This document shows, piece by piece, positions 12,801 to 23,630 of a stretch of 64,000 bases of DNA. Every line of letters begins with the position of its first letter. Position 1 is the stretch's first letter. Made by a program: the position numbers and the translations under genes. Source of the DNA: Stichopus chloronotus (lineage: Eukaryota > Echinodermata > Holothuroidea > Aspidochirotida > Stichopodidae). The stretch covers positions 25,097,196-25,161,195 of the forward strand of contig CM037839.1 of the NCBI GenBank assembly GCA_021234535.1. The letters are read 5' to 3'. A model generated the notes under the pieces. The model saw only the letters and a list, made by a program, of their open reading frames with translations, did not search any database and was not told the DNA's origin.

Positions 12801-15800
12801 TGATTACCAGTGAGCTAGCTGCAATGGTATCCATTGGCAACAAAGGACAAGAGAGCAATGACTTGCAACCACTCACAAATATTCTGTAACAGGCAAATGT
12901 CTCCAAGCCTTTTATCATCAAAGTAGTGTTTATAACTCTAATGAATACTATCGTAATGCAGAGCAATACTGTTGATTGTACTTGTGAATATCACAAATTC
13001 GGTTTTCATACCCTATGAAAATTACAGTATATTTTTCTCTTTTTTCATAGGTTTTGTCATATTTGACACAAGGCCAGCTTGCTCTTGTAGTTATGGAAAA
13101 GTTACCATTACAATTTCAAAACACATTTTCGTGACTACAATATGCAGCATTACTAATGGCTGCATCAAACTTACAGAATATCAAGACACTAGAACAATAC
13201 CCCTATTGTTCTTGATGTGACAGTCATTAATCAGCTTTACATGGTCAATCATAACGCTCACAAAAGTTGACAGATTATGGCTGCCACCTGCATGTTACTA
13301 CACTCAAAACTTTTGATATTTGGATTTGGTAATTCTCAAATATTTGTAAAGAATCGTTGATTGCATCCTTCACTAAGATTTATAAGATACTTGTTGTACT
13401 TCTGTAACCTAAATCATGCCACAATATTAAAGGTGATTGGTATTCGTCTGCCCCTGAAAGTGGCATGTTTCCGGGGCTTTTTACTCGGACCTAGGAGGTT
13501 CTAAGAGGTCTTCTTGTGCCACCTATCTGCCAATAATGACTAGCATGACTTAATGATCAATCTTAACCAAAAATCTGTCTCACATGACTTGAAAGAGTGA
13601 GGTTAGACTGCATGTTTCCGACTCCTTGCCACCAGTTGTTAGATCTTGAAGGACATGGAGAAATTCGTCGATGTGAGATGTGAAATCTTGAACCTGAAAG
13701 TGAGATGACATTTAAGAAAATAGTTCAGAACAACTCATATATACATACACACAACAAGAAGAAAACTAAATTAAGGTTAAAGATATAGTTTTCAGTGGAT
13801 GATGTCTTGTAGGATTTATGAGTGACAATTAAGAGAAACTCTCCCTCTGATATCCAGTAGCCTCTTCAATCTCGTTGAAGACACAAGTTGGAGGTGAAGA
13901 TACACCACTTCATTAATGACAGAGTATCTATTAAAGTCTACGTGAAGATCTAATTTTGAGAAATGGGAGATATAACCTTCCATACTGGCAGGGTATTTTT
14001 TTGTCCAAGGGAAGATTCAGGGATTTTTTTTTTTTGAAGTGTAGGTATGGATTAAGGGATGTAGGGACATTATTCTGAGGGATGGAATACATGACTTGTT
14101 ACTCTGGTAGAGACTGTCACTATAAGTGAAGCTTTAGGGAGGAACATGAGGGAGGAACTCACGGTATGGTAGATGGCAGGTGGTTGATGAAGATACTGTA
14201 TATAGCAGTTTGTCCTAATGACTGCCAACCTTTTTTCAGCAACTTAGAACAGCAGTGCAGATGGTTGGGTACAATACATTTCAACACACACTGTCAAGGT
14301 TTACAAACCCACACATCCATAGACAAAGAGCAAGACCAAATGAAAATAAGGAATAACTAAACTAGCACAGAAAGGAGAGCATTCCTTACCCAAACAAATG
14401 ATTCCTGGAAGATGACAAGAGCAAACTGATGTCTTGGGTTCATGTCTGCCTTGGTTCTAATGTATATCATTAAAGACCTCTTGATTACATCTAAGGGAAT
14501 CTGTCTGGTACTAGGCAAGAAAAGAAATGACAGTAGTTGAAAGTACTGGATGAAAAGTTGTAGACCACTTTCCACTAGTTATAGTATATAAATGTACATT
14601 CTGGGCAAAATATTGCCTGCCTAAGAAACTGTGATGCATGCTTCCAGTTATATACTACAATTACCACTGCTAACATAAATTCTAAAGATGACCTGAAAAG
14701 AACACAGTCACATGATGCTTCATCCTGCACTACCATCAAATATTAATGACCCAAGAAGACAAACAAACCAAGACCTAATCAGCAAGAAACATTAGAAATG
14801 CAGATTATTCTCTCTGTTTCTGTGAGATTTGGTAAATCATCAGCAATGTTACGAAAAGAAATTATCTTAGACAAATTATCTGCAACTGAAATAAGCAATC
14901 ACTTTTACAAACCCTGTTTAACACTTGAGCATAATTTGAGATTGAACTGACACCTTTGGTAAGTTCAATTCTGAGATGTGTTTAGTTTTTTCCACTACTA
15001 TTCAACCAACATCTATCATCTGCATACAGTGCAGAACAGTATTGTAGCTTCGAGTCTAACAGAAATATGACAGCACTGGTAAACTTACCCATCCCTTGAA
15101 TAGAAAGGAACCCTGTTGACTTCCTCAGAAAGATCGATGCAAATGATCTGCAAATCAAACAGGTATTAGAAAACAGTAAACAAACATGAAACAATAAATA
15201 CAGAATGGAAAGTGTCAAATGATAGAAAATACTGTCAACTTTCTTAACATGAGAGTAAAACAAACCTGTCCTGTTTATCTACTTTTGAACTTTATAACAG
15301 AGGATGACATTTTACTGGCCATAACATTGATTTTACCCTATGTAGTTCAACTAAATAATGAAATTCAAATCTTTTGTATACAGTGACTTTAGTGTAGCAA
15401 GGCCTGAACAGTTTATTAAAGTCTTTATGTCATCTTTACCATCCTAACCATAATTTAAATGGAGCAATAAGTGACATGGTCTCCATTATGTAATAATTAA
15501 TCATTGACTAATAATCATTCAGGGATTGATTTCCAGAGAGAGATGAATGCCAAATCATGAAGGGAGCATTCCCAGGGCGAGCTACATGCCAAACCGTTAA
15601 TGGATGGATCGGATGGAAAACTTCATGCCAAATCATTGAGAAATGATTAACAGGGAGAGCTGAATGCCAAATCATTCAAGGATGGATACCCTGGATCCAT
15701 CCTTGAATGATTTGGCATTCTTTCATTGGCAAATCATTCGGGTGGTGCATTCTGTTTTCAAAGAGAAAATGGTAGCTACTGGTATCAAGAACTAGTTCTC

Positions 15801-16285
15801 ATCAATGTGGGGAAATTTAATAGACCAGTACCATTATCTGAAATGTATTTTAATAAGCATGAAGGGCATATGAAATGATTCCCAAAATATTAGTGGACCA
15901 AGTCACTACATTGCACAGTTCTTACTATTTTCTCTTGACAGTTAATGTGAGGTAATTCCAATGTCACTGGGCTGTAAATTGGTTCTGAAGTATCTTCATC
16001 ATCACCAGGGGATGAAAGGCGTCGTCCGATTTCGGATAGGTCAAAACTTCTGCGATTCAGCCTTGAAGGGTCATTATCTTCTTCAGGGGCATTAGCATCT
16101 TTATCTGGTGGTTCTGCAGAAGAAGCAACTGGACTGTTGTCCAAGTACTCATGTTCCTGCAAGCTCTGCAGGTCGTCATTGGAAATGATCCTTTCGTTAT
16201 TGCTTTCATTGATGACATTATCCGCCTGGGAGAGCTGCGACGATGAGGACGCAGGAGAGCTTTCAAAGCGGTTTGGAGATTCCAT
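9822..16285 (-). CDS. BABAM1: BABAM1 / MERIT40, BRCA1-A and BRISC complex subunit, seven exons
   Basis: Coding exons on the minus strand are 16285-15926, 15147-15089, 14510-14390, 13693-13584, 12764-12641, 11842-11756 and 9989-9822. All have AG/GT borders and matching phases, giving 343 codons including TGA, so 342 aa; human MERIT40 is about 330. Residues 1-113 are acidic, Ser-rich and disordered. The VWA-like fold follows with INCQEKI (exon 1) joined to IICIDLSEE (exon 2). Later landmarks are RHQFALVIFQESFVW, LIPPPFTVRALFIYGRS, ESPYFFFDVFYLHE and the very conserved LLAHPLQR near the C-terminus. Family knowledge: MERIT40 scaffolds the K63-deubiquitinase complexes BRCA1-A (with Abraxas, RAP80, BRCC36, BRE) and BRISC. 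The C-terminus after LLAHPLQR is short (about 15 residues). The ATG at 16285 follows a possible acceptor (GAAAACAG), so a noncoding first exon probably lies upstream. Confidence 0.94.
15535..15735. repeat. Degenerate ATGCCAAATCATT repeat ending in a perfect hairpin
   Basis: Within BABAM1 intron 1 the word ATGCCAAATCATT, or a close variant, recurs about every 50 bases (15547, 15588, 15627, 15664). The last copy is the left arm of a perfect 26-bp inverted repeat: arms 15662-15687 and 15695-15720 with a 7-base loop. It lies in an intron, so it would be transcribed with BABAM1. Confidence 0.9.
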
Positions 16286-16299
16286 GATTCAATCTGTTT

Positions 16300-17630
16300 T
16301 CAAAAGGAACAAGCATTGAAATCAGATCAATGTAAATAGAAACCAAATACAGTAGAGAGTAGAGACCAGGAAATGAAGGACAATGTTAATGAACATTTAA
16401 AGAGCTTAACTATGTCATAAAAAGGGGAATATTTTCAGTCTTTGACACAGGATCAAATCCTGAACATGTGAACTAAAGTACTGTACAAAATATTGTTTAT
16501 AAGTTTCTGTCACTTCTGCTTTTGAAACAGGGCATATAAAGTTTGCAGACATATGAAGACTTTTACAATATAACCTTCAATTAACAATGACTCCTGCACT
16601 GTCAGTATGCTTTTTACTCACAAGTTGCCCTACACTATCCAAAACTTATTTGTACAAGTATGCCCTCAACAGTTGAAGGAGAAGGGGGGCTACAGTAATT
16701 TCCATCTCAATGTTCGCAAACAAGCACTGCCAGTGATGCAGCTGCAGGGATCAGTCAGGATTGGAAAAAGGCCACACTAGCTATTGCCGACTCACAATAC
16801 CCCTAAAATGGAGTCCCTCCGACCTTTACCCGTAAACTTAGGGCTAAATATAGCAAATAACAGTTCCTGTGGTAAACCTTCATGCACTAGCAGTCCACTG
16901 TATGCAATCACATTGAGTCACTTAGGACTGGAACCAAATGCAGTAGGTCTAACAAAGATTGCAGACTGTAATTTGTAGTACTGTATACAGTGTTACAGTA
17001 CTGTACGGAATTGGATTGTTGTGCAAGGCAACAGAAAGCAGGGAGCCGCAGTAGCACTAACTCATAAACGTAATATTAAGTTAAATAAGTTAAGTATGCA
17101 CCAACTAAGTGATATTGCTCCAGAATATTGAAATGATACTGTTTGCATGTCTGTACTTCAAGCAATGCCTAGTGCATCATTCTCCAAAAGCTTCAGAAAA
17201 TCCCTGGAAGGATTTGAATCAAGAACCTGCATGATATACTAGGGCAAACACCCCATACTCTGCATTCTCTGAGTCATGACTCAGAGGTCTAAATTTTAAC
17301 CAAAATTCTTAAGGCTACCACCTGCAAGACATACAGTACAGTGCACTAGGCCTAAATTATGACATACAGTAAGAAACTCATTATGCCTCTTAAATTAATA
17401 GTCATCTTCTACAGTAATGTACAGTTACAGCAATGATTTTTTAGTCTTTTGTTTAATATTTGGGATTTCCTTGCTTTTCTCTAACTTACTGTACAGTAGT
17501 GTGTTCTTGAAGTGTGTATTACTTCCTGTTAGTGTTGTATCCAAGGTTTAGGCTATCGTTACAGTAATGACAGAATTTTTAATTCTCAATTAGTACCAAA
17601 GTTACGTCAGGGTGAATGCAAGAAAAACGT
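16300..17630. other. Upstream flank of BABAM1, no gene recognised
   Basis: Contains several TACAGTA/TACTGTA-type words (for example near 16990) but no coding exon I can support. It probably contains part of the 5' intron or promoter of BABAM1. Confidence 0.4.
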
Positions 17631-17639
17631 GAATAGTAG

Positions 17640-19760
17640 AGAGGGGCATCTGGGTCAATAGACACCTCACCACTAACAACTGACATTGTGTCTATTGACC
17701 TAGACACTGGTTGGTTGTATAAAACCCTTCACCCAGACTCAGATGCATACAAACATTGTGTAACAGGGGAAATTGGAGTGAGATAGGAGAACCAAATTTA
17801 GCCCACCAATCGCTCTGTACATTAATAAACTAGATCGGTGGTGTAGCCTACATTGAAACAGTTTTTATTCTGAGTCAATTGGCTCAAGTCTCACTACTTG
17901 CCAAGCCATCAGGACACAGAAGCTGCATCCGGGTCAATAACAGGAAAAGTTCGTCAACAGAGTCGGCGTCTGGGGCAATTGTCTCAAATTTCCATCTGTG
18001 AAGCTGGACTAGAAAATTAGAAGTTACAGCAAAATAACGGTATTCTAGAAGTCATACGACCATCTGAATAAGCTTGCTAACTTCAAGTTCAACTTGCTTC
18101 CATTAGTGCTATACCCATGGTTTAGGCTATCATTATTATTTAGGCTTTTCGTATCCTTGACCTGGACTTTACTTCCGTGCTGATTGAGAATTTAAAACTC
18201 TGTAGTTAGTGTAACCATAGCCTTAAACCATGGATACAACACTTTAACTTGGCAAGCTTATTCAGATGGTATGACTTCTAGAATACCACAGCCTAGGCTA
18301 ATTGTAACTCTTAGTCCTGTATTATAGATTGAGATTTGAGACGGACAAGTGACCCAGACGCTGACTCTATTGTAAAACTTCTCTTGTTACTGGCCCTTAC
18401 ACAACTTCTGTGTTCGGATGGCTGCGCAAGTAGTGAGACTTGAGTTAACTGACTCAGAATGATTTCGAAATCAAAGCCATCTTTACAGCAATCTGGTTCT
18501 GGTTCTCGTTCAATACTACAAGCAGTTCTTCTCAAACGGGATATACAGTTGTAGGTGTAACATGGCTAAATGACAAAACGATAAAAAAAAAAACTCATTC
18601 AGTTGGGATCTCCTCAAGGACAACAAATTCACTTTGGTTAATTGGCTCCTGAATGAATCAACAGAGGGAGCCCCTCTAGCAACTGAGGGCAAACAATTCC
18701 ACTCAACCATTGTTCTTGGTAGACTTGTTATAAAGGAAAACTTGTAGCAGTCCTTTCTAGTAAGGTGGAAGGAGATAGAAGAAGAATTACGGGTAGAGAT
18801 TCCATTAATAACGGGCTTTGACACAGAACTGTCCAGATTAACAGCGACCAAATGACGAACAGCCTTACACAGTAAAATCAGCCTAGCTTTGGTCCTGCGT
18901 TCCTCTAAAGAAGGCCACTAAAAGTCTGCAAGCATGGATGAGACACTGCTCTTACGTCTTTGCAGACAAATCTTGCGGCTCTGCGTTGGATTGCTTCAAG
19001 TTTATTGGTGTGTTCCTGATGGTATGGATCCCAAATAGATGAGCAGTATTCCAGCTTTGGTGTTACAAGGGTTTTACAAGCAGCTTCTTACGCTTTACGG
19101 GAACAACTGTACAGTTTACGCCGTAGTAATCCAAGGACTCTGTTTGCTTTGGCATTAATGCCGTTAATATGCTCAGCCCAGTTTCATATTTCAACTCCTA
19201 AGTAAATATGGCTGGGGACTGTTTGAAGTGGGCTATCATTCATTTTATAATACATTAAAAGGGGTTTCTTCTTGTGAGTAACATGCATAGCGAAGCACTT
19301 AGAAACATTAAATTTCATTTTCCATTTGAATTCCCATTTGCAGAGGCTATTAATATCATTCTGCGGCAAGTTACTGTACTGTCTTCCATTGAATTAACTT
19401 CACGATACAGGATACAATCATCAGCCAATAGGCGTACTTGAGATGTTAATCCATCTGGCAGGTCATTAAGATATAAGATGAAAAGAAGTGGGCCTACTGT
19501 AACACTGTACCCTGAGGGACACCAGATGTAACAGTAATAGAACTTAGAAGATGAAGTGGCATCGTCAAGGACTACACCATTGATTTTTTATTAATGCACA
19601 GAGGGATCGGTGGGCTAAATTTGGCTCTTCTACAGGTTCTAACTCGCGCCGATGTCCATAGTTGCAATATTCATTAGGACCTATATTAATTGAGTCTGAA
19701 TAGTGGTTTGACACTGAGTCCGGGTCAATGGACACAACGCTAACCAAAACTAATTTCGCA
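17640..19760. repeat. Long imperfect inverted repeat (foldback element) split by a LINE
   Basis: The left arm (about 17640-18140) is mirrored by a right arm (about 18165-18460) and, after an interruption, 19588-19745. Inner match: 'TTCTAGAAGTCATAC' at 18043 against its reverse complement near 18278. Middle match: 'CAAGTCTCACTACTTG' at 17883 against 18426. Outer match: 'TTTAGCCCACCAATCGCTCT' at 17797 against its near-complement starting at 19597. The 'GGTCAATAGACAC' words flank both outer ends. This is a foldback/MITE-like element whose right arm was opened by insertion. Confidence 0.75.
18462..19585 (-). pseudogene. Truncated non-LTR retrotransposon (LINE) reverse transcriptase
   Basis: Reading on the minus strand across several frames, the order of RT landmarks is SGVPQG (near 19530), GPLLFILYLNDLPDGL, LADDCILYR (near 19420), NSLCKWEFKWKMKFNVSKC, YLGVEI (near 19185), then a C-terminal part with TMVEWNCLPSVARG and SVDSFRSQLTKV (near 18660). 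This is the palm and thumb of a CR1/Jockey-like LINE RT plus its post-RT tail. The catalytic box reads LADD rather than the usual Y/F-A-D-D. Frameshifts and stops divide it, and the endonuclease and 5' part are missing, so it is inactive. It lies inside the right arm of a foldback repeat. Confidence 0.85.
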
Positions 19761-19789
19761 CAACTACTACCCATAGGAACCATCGTTCA

Positions 19790-22070
19790 GTTAACTTCCA
19801 TACGATGATGAAAGAAAATGAGCGAATAGGCTTACTGTTACTAAGTTACTGACGATTGTAATTTCTCCGAGTCATATACTACCTGAGAAATTGTGATAGA
19901 GTTACTTAATCACAGGATATCCCATACGCAGTAGTATGAGCCAAAGGTGGTCTGGTTGGTGGAGATTCGTCAAGGTCCGAACTTCGAAGATTCACGATTA
20001 GGCTATGTCTAGGCTTAAGCCTGGATCGGAAGTAGTTCGGAACTTTCAGAAGTATAGTCGAATGGCACGCCGTGTGCACGGGGTCGCCGGTACTGCAGTG
20101 TCCGTAGTACTGTACTAACTATTCCGTCTAGCTAACTCCAGAAATAATTATTCCTCGCTAACGTACCATCTCGCCATAGCGGCCATCCAGAGAAATAAAT
20201 ACTCATTTATTTCTTTGTACGAAAAAGTACGAAGACCCACTAAGGGCCAAACAAAAGTTTGTTTTTAACACAGTTGTAACCAAGTCACTCTTTTTCTGGC
20301 AAGTCAACAGCTACACTCAATTTAAGAGTGGAGGGGGGGGGGGGGGCGCCTCCAGAAATATTAAGTTGACTCCGACTCATAAAACAGTAGGCTACTGTTG
20401 ATTCCAACTCATAAAGCAGTACTAAGCCTTATCCAATTAGCACACAAGGCCTAAGTCATTTTCGACCTCACAAATAGGCCTAATAGTCCCCTGAAGAGTT
20501 TCTTACATGCAGCTCTGTGTTACCCAGGATGAATTTTGGGACCGTGATAGGCTAATTTTTGTGGCTCATATGGACCACAGTATATCTTAGCTAGCCAACT
20601 CCAGACACTCTAGTGGTTACTCATGAGCACAATAATAAATTGGATTGCTACTTCAGTCTATTACCAGGTTAACCAGGCCCACAGAAAACATCTTTCCACC
20701 TTCACTTGAAGAGGGTGCGCAACTGTAATTTTGAATGATGAAAAACAATCCGTAAAGAAACCTAATTAAAAGGGAACCTGGGCACATATGATTCTTCTCA
20801 GTCGTATTTTCTTCCATCAAGGCTTCAACTGAAGACGAATCTGTGTCGAATTTCGTCGTAAAGTTAGCCAAATTGTCAGTTCTCCAGGAGAAAGGTACTG
20901 GCTGAAAAAAAATGTAGGCTACTTTAAATCTCCAACTTTTTTCTCTCACTAATGGGACTAATCGTCCCCTGCCATGCATTCAAGTTAGTCCATTGGGTCC
21001 ACCGTGATCAATATAGGCTACATTTTTGTAAAACCCGAAAATGGGAAAGACAGTAAATACGAATGACGTCATTTTCGTTGGGATGGCTTCAACGTATTTT
21101 GAGGCAGATGGGGAAAAATCATGCCCCATGGTGATCCCGGCATCCCACGGAAGGGGTCTACAGGAAGTCTAAGGAAATTCCCCTCCTCTTTTGAGGAATA
21201 TTTCGACTATCACGTCATCATACAAAAAATCTAGTGCAATATTTTGCATTTGATGAAATCACATTGTTTTTCTAATAAATTTTATTTTCCGGTGAGGTTT
21301 CTCCAACATTTGTAACTTTCTTGCGATTACAGTTTTAGCCTCTTTTTTTAGTGCCACAATTGTCGATGATTGCATGACAATGAGGAGCCTGCTAGTCTTG
21401 GCGCATGCACTGCTAACATTAGAAAACCAGAGCCATTTTGATGGAAAATTGCTTTCTTGGATTCTTCAAATCCCCTGAAGCCCCCTCACCCCCCCCCCCC
21501 CTGGATAAGGGCCTGCATGCAGTGGTATTTTGATAGGTACATGAAAGTATATAAGATGATGGCTGGCCTGGAGGAGCAGTGTAAGAGGAGAGGGTTTCCT
21601 TTCCTTTTGAGAAACTTTTTCCAAACCATTGGAAAACTTATTGTCAATCTGGTGCAATATTTTGGCGTCTTTTAAAGTCGCGGTTTTTTGGGGGAAGGGG
21701 TGGAATGAGTGAGACACCTCACAAATCCCTGTTACGATGGCACTAATTATGCAATTGACGAGAGTAACGTCAAGAAGCAATAAATGTATAAGTGAAGCGA
21801 CGAAATCACGTAGATTAGACACAATTTGGGAACACCATGAAGTTACTTTTCTTGATTTTATCAGTGCGAGAGATGCATTACATAGTAACAGAGATTGTAC
21901 GTAAATAAGAGACCTTTAGGGTTAAATCGATGGTGTACTAAGTGTGTAAAATTACTATACAATCGCTAAAACAAAGCCTAAAATTTGTAATTTCAAATTG
22001 ATACCCAAGGCTGTAATAACTATCTATTTTTGATAACAAACAAATAGCTTTTACTTGCATGGCACCGTAT
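19790..22070. other. Gene-poor region with a G tract
   Basis: Contains a long G run near 20331-20346 and a C run near 21490. A minus-strand frame at 20902-20653 follows a good acceptor (TTTTTTTTCAG) and has coding-like composition, but no convincing donor or recognisable domain. Noncoding first exon(s) of BABAM1 could lie here. Confidence 0.35.
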
Positions 22071-22078
22071 AGGTTTTC

Positions 22079-22438
22079 ATGGCACATCAATATAGTTTTC
22101 GTGAATTTCTACAAGACAGAAACATATGGCGGGGAAGATCTGTGGAGATAATCAACACAACTGACTGCCACAACAAACACGCGAAAAGATTGCAATCACT
22201 TGGATCGAGTTACTCCATGAATGTGATTTGTTCACAAGCAATGCTACTTTCCCAACACACACGTCACTATATGCATCACCTCGACTACAAGCATTGCGTT
22301 TATAATTTGCATACATTCCCGCCAGCAACTCGAATCAGGGAGGTGCCCCTCCCTGCTCGAATAAGAGGTGGGGATACTATGCTGATGTCCGTTAATTTTA
22401 AAGTGGGAAATTATTCATACATGTCTAAAATTCACTAA
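22079..22438 (+). CDS. Uncharacterised 119-aa open frame
   Basis: An uninterrupted ATG-to-stop frame of 119 codons, longer than most chance frames in this AT-rich window. The protein is basic and rich in His, Tyr and Arg (MAHQYSFREFLQDRNIW at the N-terminus). It has no membrane segment, signal peptide or motif I recognise, and the flanks show no clear splice or promoter signal. It may be chance. Confidence refers to its being a real gene. Confidence 0.12.
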   Translation: MAHQYSFREFLQDRNIWRGRSVEIINTTDCHNKHAKRLQSLGSSYSMNVICSQAMLLSQHTRHYMHHLDYKHCVYNLHTFPPATRIREVPLPARIRGGDTMLMSVNFKVGNYSYMSKIH

Positions 22439-23630
22439 TTGCAACCGATAAAAAGTTTTGTGGAAGGAGATAGGGAGTGGGCAACTTGATAGGCTGTATG
22501 TTTGCAATGACGTGTTTATAACAACTGCAAGGAGATCATAAATTGGATGCCTTTGACAACAATTTTAATATTAATGATATGACGCTAGGCTTACCGTGGC
22601 CAGCGTACCCTACTTATATCTTGGCCTATCTCCAATACGAGAAATTCACCACATTTTGAGCTGCTGTATGGACTGGACAACATTTGGTAAGGAAACCTTT
22701 ATCCTTATGAACCAATGGTATCTTTGCTACACGATTAGTACCTTGAGGCCTGCATCATTGCCATGGCAGCACAGAAGAAAAAAAAAGACTCTAAATGATA
22801 TCTGACCCAACACTCTATTTGCAATTATTTTATTATTGATCATAAATGCATCGATTGTAGATAAAGAGCTAAAGAGAAATTGCAGGTTTTGTATCTAGTC
22901 ACCGGTCATAGAGCCGGTTTCGATGATGTATGATAAGATATGTAATACTTTTAACTGCATGATATTAGTTTTCTTTTACATAGTATGAAATACCATACAT
23001 TGTTTCGAAAACCTGACAAATAAATGAAACATCAGTATAGTTCATGATAATAGCCGCAATGTACACATCACTTTCTTTGCACGTCGTTTGTTTGTTTTTT
23101 ATCTTTTTTTAGCCTTTAGGAATAACCACGACAAAACAAGCATGATATGAGTCTTAATCTGTGACATTATTTTGTAAAATAACCGGCAAGGATCTGAGTT
23201 CTGTCCTTACGTTTTGTCCCGGTTCTTATTAGGAGAAGCAGGTTTACCAAACTCGAATCGATTCATACGTGCATTTCGTCTTTTCAACCAGGTTACATGA
23301 ACTGATTTCTAGAAAACGAAACCAGTACATGTTGTCGGTAAACCTTGCCTTTTTGACAAAACACCACTTTTATATTTCAAAACTCGTTGTTTTTTTTTTC
23401 ATAAATCGAACGCGGATCTGTCAGATACCGAGCTTTTCAACGACTTGTCATGTTCCTTACCCTTTTCACTGAACCAACAGAGTTGATACAGAGCAAATTA
23501 GCTGTACTGATTTATTGTTCGATAAAAAGATAACTACAGAAAGTTTGGTTTATTAACCGATAAACTTGGTGTATGTGCTGAAAAGGGTGGTTTTCCTGCT
23601 AATAAAGTTGCTATCGAAAGTTCGTCCCTG

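Noticed and set aside
12637..12966. 109-codon minus-strand frame
   Set aside because: It is the wrong frame across BABAM1 exon 5 (12764-12641) and adjacent intron.
15890..15925. Continuation of the 131-codon frame past the BABAM1 exon 1 donor
   Set aside because: A GTAAGA donor at 15925 joins in phase to exon 2 with family-conserved sequence; the extra 11 residues are intronic.
20653..20902. Coding-like minus-strand segment after a good acceptor
   Set aside because: No convincing donor, domain or neighbour exon; cannot be told from chance.
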